The translations under genes and the position numbers were made by a program. Below, piece by piece: positions 6,634-12,040 of a stretch of 12,040 nt of DNA. The notes under the pieces were generated by a model. It saw only the letters and a list, made by a program, of their open reading frames with translations. It did not search any database and was not told where the DNA came from. The stretch lies in the NCBI GenBank assembly GCA_050732575.1, contig JBOHRF010000142.1, positions 1 to 12,040 on the forward strand. Reading direction: 5' to 3'. The first letter of the stretch is position 1. Every line of letters begins with the position of its first letter. Source of the stretch: JBBDWZ01 sp050732575. Lineage in GTDB: Bacteria; Gemmatimonadota; Gemmatimonadetes; Longimicrobiales; RSA9.

Positions 6634-7242
6634 ATGGGCAAAGAAGCGAATTGCACGGCGCGCTACAACGGCGCAACCAGCGCGGGCAAGCTGCAGCTGG
6701 AGACCGACCACCTGGTTTTTCGAGGCGACTTTCGCATCAAGCTCACGCTCAAGGAATTGAAGCGCGCGGCGGCCACCAGGGGTCAACTGCGGGTGGAAGG
6801 ACCGAACGGTGCGGCGGTATTCGAGTTGGGTGCCGTGGCGCAAGCGTGGGCGGAGGCCATCAACAACCCCAAGAGCCTGCTCGACAAGCTGGGCATCAAA
6901 GCGGAGCATGCGGTGTCGGTCATTGGTATCACCGATCGAGCTTTTCTGGATGACCTGGAGCGGCGGACTTCTCAGGTCACGGATGGCAAGGCGGTCATGG
7001 GCTCGGACGTGATCGTGTTCCAGGCCGATGAGCCCCATGAGCTGAAAGCGCTGGCGTCCCTGGCCAAATCGATGAAGCGCGACGGTGCCATCTGGGTGGT
7101 GACCCCCAAAAAGCGGCCCGAAATCGCCGATACAGTGGTCATGAAAGCAGGCAAGTCGGCCGGCCTGGTCGATGTCAAAGTAGCCCGGTTTTCGGAGACT
7201 TACACGGCCCTCAAGTTCGTGATACCAAAGGACAAAAGGTAA
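6634..7242 (+). CDS. DUF3052-like protein with an extra N-terminal domain
   Basis: 202 residues, no signal peptide, probably cytoplasmic. The C-terminal part (about 80-200) matches the layout of the DUF3052 family: LLDKLGIKAEHAVSVIG, a short loop, SDVIVFQADEPHELKAL, the characteristic DGAIWVVTPKK at 150-160, then KSAGLVDVKVARFSETYTALK. The family's biochemical role is not established. The N-terminal part (about 5-78) is a separate small beta-rich domain (CTARYNGATSAGKLQLETDH, then a strand and a helix), with a PH/GRAM-like order of secondary structure; this last comparison is tentative. The ATG is preceded by GGA about ten bases away, a weak ribosome site. It lies 69 bases upstream of the sigma operon on the same strand; co-transcription is possible but unproven. 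Confidence 0.8.
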   Translation: MGKEANCTARYNGATSAGKLQLETDHLVFRGDFRIKLTLKELKRAAATRGQLRVEGPNGAAVFELGAVAQAWAEAINNPKSLLDKLGIKAEHAVSVIGITDRAFLDDLERRTSQVTDGKAVMGSDVIVFQADEPHELKALASLAKSMKRDGAIWVVTPKKRPEIADTVVMKAGKSAGLVDVKVARFSETYTALKFVIPKDKR

Positions 7243-7252
7243 ACCGTTACCT
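7237..7252 (+). terminator. Short hairpin over the stop of the DUF3052-like gene
   Basis: AGGTAA and TTACCT form a 6-base stem around loop ACCG, and the TAA stop lies in the left arm. The stem is short and no T-run follows, so it may be a weak attenuator or chance. Confidence 0.25.
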
Positions 7253-7311
7253 CGCCTCCAAACCCTCCACCCTCGGTCGGCGTCCTACAGAGGACCGCGA
7301 ATCAGGAGCCG

Positions 7312-7878
7312 GTGTCCATACCACTCGTCGAGGCTGGCGATGCACAGGGAGAGCGTATCCCCGAGCTGGTTCGGCGCGCGCAGTCTGGTGAGCGTGAGGC
7401 CTTTGACCGGCTCTACCGCGAGCACGAGCAGCGCGTGTACGGCATCTGCCTGCGCATGAGCGGCGGCGCTTCGGAAGCCGAGCGCCTGACCCAGGACGCC
7501 TTCGTTCGACTGTGGCACCGCATCGGCTCGTTCCGGGGCGAAAGCGAGTTCTCGTCCTGGCTCTATCGGCTCACGGTCAATGTCGTCCTGGAAGACAGCC
7601 GGTCTGCTCGCCGGCGCAGTGCCCGGGTCGCGGCCGTGGACGATCTGTCCGCCTTCGATCGCGGCGCAGCGGGACCGGCCTTGCACACCGAGTCGCGTCT
7701 CGAGCTGGAGCGCGCCATTGCCGGGCTGCCGCCCGGCGCGCGCTACGTGCTCGTGATGCATGACATAGAAGGGTACAAACACGAGGAAATTGCCGAGCTC
7801 ACGGGAACCACGACTGGCTCTGTGAAATCACAATTGCACCGCGCGCGCAAATTGTTGCGCCAGGTATTGACCCGATGA
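7312..7878 (+). CDS. ECF-type RNA polymerase sigma factor
   Basis: 188 residues from GTG 7312 with AGGAG unusually close upstream (three bases). Region sigma2 spans about 28-96: FDRLYREHEQRVYGICLRM, then LTQDAFVRLWHRIGSFRGES and SSWLYRLTVNVVLEDSR. Region sigma4 spans about 130-184: ERAIAGLPPGARYVLVMHDI, then the helix-turn-helix KHEEIAELTGTTTGSVKSQL and HRARKLLRQ. There is no sigma3 domain, as expected for extracytoplasmic-function sigma factors. The factor directs RNA polymerase to a small regulon. Its activity is probably held by the anti-sigma factor encoded immediately downstream with a 4-base ATGA overlap, which couples their translation. I could not identify a matching autoregulatory ECF promoter (GGAAC/CGT type) upstream. 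Confidence 0.95.
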   Translation: MSIPLVEAGDAQGERIPELVRRAQSGEREAFDRLYREHEQRVYGICLRMSGGASEAERLTQDAFVRLWHRIGSFRGESEFSSWLYRLTVNVVLEDSRSARRRSARVAAVDDLSAFDRGAAGPALHTESRLELERAIAGLPPGARYVLVMHDIEGYKHEEIAELTGTTTGSVKSQLHRARKLLRQVLTR

Positions 7879-8552
7879 CGCACCTGACCGAAGAGCAACT
7901 CAACGATCTGGCCGATGGCGCCCAGGATGCGTCTGCGCTCGTGCATCTGGACACCTGTGCCACCTGTCGTGACGAGCTGGAGCAGGTGCGCACCCTGCTG
8001 GCAGCGGTGCAGGCACTGCCGCGCGGCGTTTCACCCGCGCGTGATTTGCTGCCCGACATCCACGCTGCCATCGATCAGCAGCAGCTGATCCCACTTGTAG
8101 CCGCCAGCAAACCCGTGCGCACGCGCTTCCTCTCTTCCTCCCTTCCGCACTTCCGGGCTTCCTACCTCGCCGCCGCGGCTATTCTGCTGATCATTACTAC
8201 CGCGGTGGTCACACGCGCTCTGATGCAGCGCGCGGAGAGCCACCCCCGTTGGGCGGACCGCGCGGCTACCGATGTCAGGTTGGTCGGCAATGACGTGCGC
8301 CAGCTGGAGCAGAAGTACGAGAATGCGATCGTCGAGCTGCAGGCGCTGATCGAAGCGCAGCGGGCGCGCCTGTCACCCAGCACGGTGCGCCTGCTGGAAG
8401 AGAACCTGCTGGTGATCGATCGCGCCATTCGCGAGTCGCGCGCCGCGCTCGAGCAGGATCCGAGCAATGACCTGATCAACGAGTGGCTGCGTACGGCGTA
8501 CGAGCGCAAGCTCGACTTGCTGCGCCGCGCTACGGCAGTCACGGCCACATGA
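7875..8552 (+). CDS. Membrane-bound zinc-finger anti-sigma factor
   Basis: 225 residues, start codon overlapping the sigma stop. The N-terminal anti-sigma domain contains H24-x3-C28-x2-C31 (HLDTCATC), the core of the ZAS zinc-binding motif; H3 could be the fourth ligand. A membrane segment lies at about 95-112 (ASYLAAAAILLIITTAVV). Beyond it an extracytoplasmic helical region, about 138-196 (VRQLEQKYENAIVELQALIE onward), is rich in Glu/Arg/Leu heptads and probably a coiled coil, likely the sensing or partner-binding part. It should hold the ECF sigma factor at the membrane until an envelope signal releases it. Oddly, residues 84-96 (RFLSSSLPHFRAS), joining the cytoplasmic domain to the membrane segment, are encoded by the CTTCC-type repeat also found in two non-coding places of this window. 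Confidence 0.9.
   Translation: MTHLTEEQLNDLADGAQDASALVHLDTCATCRDELEQVRTLLAAVQALPRGVSPARDLLPDIHAAIDQQQLIPLVAASKPVRTRFLSSSLPHFRASYLAAAAILLIITTAVVTRALMQRAESHPRWADRAATDVRLVGNDVRQLEQKYENAIVELQALIEAQRARLSPSTVRLLEENLLVIDRAIRESRAALEQDPSNDLINEWLRTAYERKLDLLRRATAVTAT
8126..8163. repeat. CTTCC-type repeat, copy 2, inside the anti-sigma gene
   Basis: A pyrimidine-rich stretch built from CTTCC blocks. It shares 21 of 22 bases with 327-348 and a 15-base exact match, CCTTCCGCACTTCCG (8141-8155), with 10505-10519. The open frame is kept through it, adding a short Ser/Arg-rich linker before the membrane helix. Confidence 0.6.
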
Positions 8553-8565
8553 TTTCGGGATCGAG

Positions 8566-9495
8566 ATGAGAACCGCTCTAACACTTGTTTGCTTCCTGGC
8601 CTGCCTTGCCGATGTCACGGCCGCGCAAAAACAGGCGACCACGGCTGGTGCAACCGTGCGCACGGTCAGGCAGACGTTATGGGTCGCGCCCACCGGATTC
8701 ATCCGCATCTTCCATCTGAGCGGATCGCTACGCGTGGAAGGCTGGGATCGCGACTCGCTGTCGGTGTCCGGCACGGTCAGTGTTCCTGGCCATGGCGAAT
8801 TCGCCATCACACCCGGCAAGCAGGGCGCGCGCGTATCGCTCTGGGGCCCCGATGAGACGCGCGCGCAGCCATCGCAGTTGATCGTGCGTGTGCCGCGCCG
8901 CAGCCAGCTCTGGATCAAGACCCAGACTGCAAATGTGGTAGTCAGCGGTTTCGAGGGCGGTCTCGACGTGGCCACGGTTGCCGGTGCCGTGGAAGTCACG
9001 GGCCGGCCGCGCGAAGTCTACATCGAATCGATGGGCGGCGCCGCCAACCTGGTAATCGAAAGTCGTTCCGCCCGCATCAAAACAGGCACCGGCCAGATCA
9101 CGCTGCGTGGCAACATTGACGATGCCACCGTCAGCACGGTGAGCGGCGCCGTGCTGGCCGATGACGTGCGCGTGCGTACTGGCCACTTCGAGTCGGTGGA
9201 TGGCGCCATTCGTTTCAGCGGCGATCTGCTCGAGCCCGCATCACTCGAATTCATCAACCATTCCGGTGACATCGAGCTGGCACTGTCACCGCGCTCGCTG
9301 GCGGCCGTGAACGTCAGCACCATCACGGGTGCATTTCAGGATGATTGGGGCATTGATGCCAAGGGGGGGCCGGGCAAGCTGAGCGGCAAGGAGTTCAGCT
9401 TCATGCTGGGCAAAGAACCGCTGGCAGAAGTGATTGTCCGCAACTTCAAGGGTGCCGTGATCCTGAAACGCTACACACCCCGCAGAGGCGACTGA
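8566..9495 (+). CDS. Exported DUF4097-type beta-helix (putative adhesin-like) protein
   Basis: 309 residues, starting 13 bases after the anti-sigma stop, so the third gene of the sigma operon. A signal peptide, MRTALTLVCFLACLADVTAA, is followed by a mature protein made of repeated short beta strands. Examples are LSGSLRVEGWDRDSLSVSG, TANVVVSGFEGGLDVATVAG, AVEVTGRP, RIKTGTGQITLRGNIDDA, TVSTVSGAVLADDVRV, FESVDGAIRFSGDL and NVSTITGAF. This pattern of alternating V/G/S strands with TVSG and SGDI turns is typical of the DUF4097 / head-GIN group of right-handed beta-helix proteins. Those are often encoded next to ECF sigma and anti-sigma genes. It is likely periplasmic or surface-exposed. A sensing role for the anti-sigma factor is possible but inferred from position only. 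Confidence 0.85.
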   Translation: MRTALTLVCFLACLADVTAAQKQATTAGATVRTVRQTLWVAPTGFIRIFHLSGSLRVEGWDRDSLSVSGTVSVPGHGEFAITPGKQGARVSLWGPDETRAQPSQLIVRVPRRSQLWIKTQTANVVVSGFEGGLDVATVAGAVEVTGRPREVYIESMGGAANLVIESRSARIKTGTGQITLRGNIDDATVSTVSGAVLADDVRVRTGHFESVDGAIRFSGDLLEPASLEFINHSGDIELALSPRSLAAVNVSTITGAFQDDWGIDAKGGPGKLSGKEFSFMLGKEPLAEVIVRNFKGAVILKRYTPRRGD

Positions 9496-9521
9496 TCGAT
9501 TCTACGCTCTACTCAGTCGCC
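9487..9521. terminator. Hairpin between convergent genes, probable bidirectional terminator
   Basis: GGCGACTGA (9487-9495) pairs perfectly with TCAGTCGCC (9513-9521) around a 17-base loop. The left arm ends with the TGA stop of the DUF4097 gene, and the L,D-transpeptidase stop (9509-9511 on the minus strand) lies at the loop edge. The stem thus covers both gene ends. There is no T-run. Confidence 0.55.
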
Positions 9522-10414
9522 GGCTTGCCTAACTGCTGCTGAACACGATAACGGCCATTATCATCGACGCCCACCAGCGGCAGTTTCCGATTGGCTTCGA
9601 AATACTGGTAGACTGGCCTCAAGTTGGACCAGAACGTTTTCAGCTCACCGCTCATGTCGAAAACGCGGTTGAGCCGGTTCAACTCGAAGTCGTTCAGATG
9701 GGTCGGGAAAATGTGAACGGGGATGCGCAGCTGCCCGACATTGCGCGCTTCCACGGCCAGCCAGTACAACTCTTTGATGGCATCATCGGTCACGGCCAGA
9801 CAGCCCAACGTGCGACAGCCGCCATGGATAAAGATATTGCCGCCCAGTTTGGCATCGCTGCTCAGTATCTGGTCCGATCGGTTCGGATAATCGAGTCGAA
9901 GCGATAAAAAGTAGTTACTCACCGGATTGAAGCCATCAATCGCGTAGATGCCTTCCGGTGTCTGGTTGTCACCCTGCGCGCGTTTGGGTCCCAACTGGCC
10001 GGAAAGTGCACAAATCGTGTAGCTCTTGAGCAGAGTGAACGTGTCGCGCTGGTCCGGCCGCGCCCACACTTCCAGCACCCGCTCGCGCTTGAATATCCGT
10101 ACAAAGACCTCGGCGGCCGGGTACGACACACCGCGCTCAAGGAATAGCTTCTTCAGCTCGTGGCGCTTTTCCAGGCGGGCCTCGAGCACGCGCCGGTGGG
10201 CAAGCTGCTGTTGACTGAACAACGGCCGACTGGGCAGCACCGCACCCCGCGTCGAATCTGCCCTGTCACGTGCCATCTGGGCGCTGGCGTTCGCCGGCGC
10301 GGTGGCCAGGGTCAGCGCCAGGGCGGTTGCAACAGCCAGCAAAAGCGCGTGCGTCGGCTCGATGCAACCCGCGCGCACGCATGTCCAGATCGCGGCAGGA
10401 CAGCTGAGCTTCAT
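9509..10414 (-). CDS. YafK/DpaA-type L,D-transpeptidase-fold (YkuD) protein
   Basis: 301 residues. The ATG at 10414 is supported by AGGAGG six bases upstream, the best ribosome site in the window. A hydrophobic N-terminal segment at about 20-46 (THALLLAVATALALTLATAP) acts as a signal peptide or anchor after an unusually long 20-residue n-region. The catalytic domain spans about 103-235. It holds KSYTICALSGQLGPKRAQGD, then QTPEGIY, DYPNRSDQ and the signature FIHGGCRTLGCLAVTDD with H197 and catalytic C205. HGxCxxxGC followed by A-x-T is the YafK/DpaA variant rather than the usual SHGC-R form. E. coli DpaA is known to cut the link between Braun lipoprotein and peptidoglycan, so this protein probably works on peptidoglycan cross-links or attached proteins in the periplasm. 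Residues 238-301 form a C-terminal extension. Confidence 0.88.
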   Translation of the reverse strand: MKLSCPAAIWTCVRAGCIEPTHALLLAVATALALTLATAPANASAQMARDRADSTRGAVLPSRPLFSQQQLAHRRVLEARLEKRHELKKLFLERGVSYPAAEVFVRIFKRERVLEVWARPDQRDTFTLLKSYTICALSGQLGPKRAQGDNQTPEGIYAIDGFNPVSNYFLSLRLDYPNRSDQILSSDAKLGGNIFIHGGCRTLGCLAVTDDAIKELYWLAVEARNVGQLRIPVHIFPTHLNDFELNRLNRVFDMSGELKTFWSNLRPVYQYFEANRKLPLVGVDDNGRYRVQQQLGKPATE

Positions 10415-10489
10415 CTAGATCCTCCTACCAGGGCGTCGACCGCGGTTCAAACGTCAGGAATTGTGCCGTTGCTGCCGTTTTCCTTGTTA

Positions 10490-10530
10490 GCGGGACGCGC
10501 TCATCCTTCCGCACTTCCGCCGGCGTCCGC
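10490..10530. promoter_or_regulatory. Imperfect hairpin in the divergent leader of the amidohydrolase
   Basis: The 149-bp gap between the transpeptidase and amidohydrolase starts contains GCGGGACGC (10490-10498) and GCGTCCGC (10523-10530), which pair with one bulged G. The 24-base loop contains the third copy of the CTTCC repeat. AGTTTTAG follows directly, so on the plus strand it resembles a weak attenuator, about 33 bases before the ATG. No clear promoter hexamers were found in the gap. Confidence 0.3.
10505..10519. repeat. CTTCC-type repeat, copy 3, intergenic
   Basis: CCTTCCGCACTTCCG is identical to 8141-8155 in the anti-sigma gene. Here it lies in non-coding DNA between divergent genes. 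Confidence 0.55.
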
Positions 10531-10563
10531 AGTTTTAGAAGCACCACTCGCACGAAAGCGACC

Positions 10564-11841
10564 ATGAAAACCACTGCAGCGCTGGCCATTCTGCTCGCTA
10601 TGGCTGCCCCCGCGGCCGCCCAGCGAACAAACGCCGTATTGCTCAAACCGGACCGCGTCTTCGATGGCACAGAGCCCGAACCTCACTCCGGCTGGGCCGT
10701 ACTGGTACGCGGAGAACGCATCGCCGCCGTGGGCCCTTTGGCCCTGGTCGCCGCCAGCGCCGCCGGCGCCACGGAAATCAATCTCCCCGGCATGACGCTG
10801 TTGCCCGGACTGATCGAGGCGCATTCGCACTTGCTCCTCCATCCCTACAACGAGGCGTCCTGGGATCAGCAGGTCCTGAACGAGGCGCACGCGCTTCGTG
10901 TGGCCCGCGCCACAGTGCAGGCGCGCAATACGTTATTTTCCGGCTTCACCACGGTTCGTGATTTGGGATCGGAGGGTGCTGGATACGCCGATGTCGGCCT
11001 CAAACAGGCCATCGAACAGGGCATCATTCCGGGTCCCCGTATGATCGTGACCACGCGCGCCATCGTGGCCACCGGCAGCTACGGTCCCAAGGGCTTCGAT
11101 CCGGAGTTCCGCGTGCCGCAGGGTGCAGAGGAAGCGGACGGGCAGGATGCGTTGATTCGTGTTGTACGCGATCAGATCGGCAAGGGCGCGGACTGGATCA
11201 AGGTGTACGCCGACTACCGCTGGGGACCCAGCGGCGAGGCGCGTCCCACATTTTCGGAAGACGAGCTTAAGCTCATGGTCGCGACTGCGGCCTCATCCGG
11301 CCGACCCGTCGTCGCGCACGCCAGCACGGCCGAAGGAATGCGCCGCGCCATCATGGCCGGCGTCGAAACCATCGAACACGGCGATGGCGCCACGCCGGAA
11401 ATCTTCCAGTTGATGGCGCAGCGCAATGTGGCGTTGTGTCCAACACTGGCGGCCGGTCATTCCACCGCGCGCTATCGCGGCTGGAATCCGGACCAGGGTC
11501 CCGAGCCCGATCGCATCCGTCAGAAGCGCGCCAGTTTCCGTGCCGCATTGGCGGCGCGCGTTCCGATATGCATGGGCAGCGATGTGGGTGTATTCACACA
11601 CGGCGAAAGCTGGCGCGAGATCGAGCTCATGGTCGACTACGGCATGACGCCCGCGCAGGCATTGATCGCCGCCACCGGCTTCAATGCGCGCATGCTGCAT
11701 ATGGCCGATCGGTTGGGCACGCTCAAGACCGGCCTGCTGGCCGACCTGATTGCCGTGCCCGGCGACCCCACGCGCGACATCAAAACGCTGCGCCAGGTTG
11801 CCTTTGTAATGAAAAACGGCGAGGTGTATAAGCGGCCATGA
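10564..11841 (+). CDS. Exported amidohydrolase-superfamily metal-dependent hydrolase
   Basis: 425 residues with a signal peptide ending near residue 20 (LLAMAAPAAAQ). After a short N-terminal beta segment, the TIM-barrel metal ligands are all present: H87 and H89 in LIEAHSHL, K213 in DWIKVYAD (the probable carboxylated lysine bridging two metals), H252 in VVAHAS, H272 in TIEHGD and D340 in MGSDVG. The C-terminal TGFNARMLHMADRLGTLKTGLLADLIAVPGDP is the usual closing segment, after which a beta strand completes the small domain. The arrangement suits the imidazolonepropionase / Xaa-Pro dipeptidase-like branch, many of which are exported and cleave dipeptides or related amides; the substrate cannot be read from sequence. 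The S9 peptidase in the same window could act on similar peptides, but the genes are not linked. No Shine-Dalgarno site is evident. The stop codon forms the start of the 9-bp array. Confidence 0.92.
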   Translation: MKTTAALAILLAMAAPAAAQRTNAVLLKPDRVFDGTEPEPHSGWAVLVRGERIAAVGPLALVAASAAGATEINLPGMTLLPGLIEAHSHLLLHPYNEASWDQQVLNEAHALRVARATVQARNTLFSGFTTVRDLGSEGAGYADVGLKQAIEQGIIPGPRMIVTTRAIVATGSYGPKGFDPEFRVPQGAEEADGQDALIRVVRDQIGKGADWIKVYADYRWGPSGEARPTFSEDELKLMVATAASSGRPVVAHASTAEGMRRAIMAGVETIEHGDGATPEIFQLMAQRNVALCPTLAAGHSTARYRGWNPDQGPEPDRIRQKRASFRAALAARVPICMGSDVGVFTHGESWREIELMVDYGMTPAQALIAATGFNARMLHMADRLGTLKTGLLADLIAVPGDPTRDIKTLRQVAFVMKNGEVYKRP

Positions 11842-12040
11842 CGGGAGTAACGGGAGTGTCGGGCGTATCGGGCGTGTCGGGCGTGTCGGGAACTGCAACA
11901 GAACAAAGAATCTGTTGCCCTCACCCCAGCACCCCATCAACCCGATACGCCCGATACGCCCGATACGCCCGATACGCCCGATACGCCCGATACGCCCGAT
12001 ACGCCCGATACGCCCGACACGCCCGACACGCCCGACACGC
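11839..12040. repeat. Inverted 9-bp tandem array downstream of the amidohydrolase (runs off window)
   Basis: The left arm (11839-11890) starts with the TGA stop itself: TGACGGGAG, TAACGGGAG, TGTCGGGCG, TATCGGGCG, TGTCGGGCG, then TGTCGGG. A 50-base unique spacer (11891-11940) contains a small perfect hairpin, GCAACAGA (11895-11902) with TCTGTTGC (11911-11918). The right arm (11941 onward) is CCCGA followed by eight TACGCCCGA and at least two CACGCCCGA units and is cut by the window end. The right-arm units are the reverse complement of left-arm units, so the transcript can form a stem of about 45 bp or more in several registers. No gene is seen in these 199 bases. Confidence 0.9.

Noticed and set aside
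7287..7300. Small hairpin GTCCT-ACAG-AGGAC before the sigma gene
   Set aside because: A five-base stem that could occur by chance; no evidence that it is regulatory.
11293..11940. Minus-strand open frame over the amidohydrolase end and the 9-bp array
   Set aside because: It reads the array as an Arg-Pro-Thr repeat and then runs antisense to the amidohydrolase catalytic region; no support as a gene.
11941..12040. CRISPR-like direct repeats
   Set aside because: Units are 9 bp and contiguous with no spacers between them, so this is a simple tandem array.

Overview
The window looks like chromosomal DNA from a high-GC, Gram-negative-type bacterium. The best guess is a member of the Gemmatimonadota or a close soil or sediment relative. 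This rests on gene content rather than a marker gene: several exported proteins (S9 peptidase, amidohydrolase, DUF4097 protein), a carboxypeptidase-regulatory/TonB-plug protein, an ECF sigma/anti-sigma pair, GTG starts, and Shine-Dalgarno sites that are often weak. There is no rRNA, tRNA, CRISPR array or phage gene.

Layout. Positions 1-53 hold the probable tail of a truncated gene, and 164-319 a possible 51-residue membrane peptide. A zinc-ribbon membrane protein (minus strand, 336-1343) diverges from an ankyrin-repeat protein (1527-2240). A RAYT/TnpA-REP type Y1 transposase with a C-terminal helix-turn-helix follows (2289-3221), then a TPR lipoprotein (3278-4216). An exported S9-family serine peptidase (minus, 4247-5410) is convergent with the TPR gene. 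It is divergent from a two-domain carboxypeptidase-regulatory/TonB-plug protein that has no barrel (5518-6528). Next come a DUF3052-like protein with an extra N-terminal domain (6634-7242) and a tight ECF sigma / zinc-finger anti-sigma / DUF4097 surface-protein operon (7312-9495). A YafK/DpaA-type L,D-transpeptidase-fold enzyme (minus, 9509-10414) is convergent with that operon. An exported metal-dependent amidohydrolase (10564-11841) closes the gene set.

Most genes point to envelope biology: peptide turnover, cell-wall trimming, an envelope-stress sigma module and exported hydrolases. No single multi-gene pathway is evident beyond the sigma operon.

The most unusual content is between the genes. 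Three intergenic stretches are filled with short-period tandem units followed by the same unit in reverse complement. The unit is 7 bp at 4214-4248, 6 bp at 6529-6622 and 9 bp from 11839 to the window end. Each starts at or directly after a stop codon and could fold into a large hairpin. A separate pyrimidine-rich CTTCC-type repeat occurs at 327-350, 8126-8163 and 10505-10519. It overlaps the end of one gene and sits inside the coding sequence of the anti-sigma factor. These repeats look like a genome-wide class of short, self-expanding 3'-end elements and are the main thing here deserving a second look.
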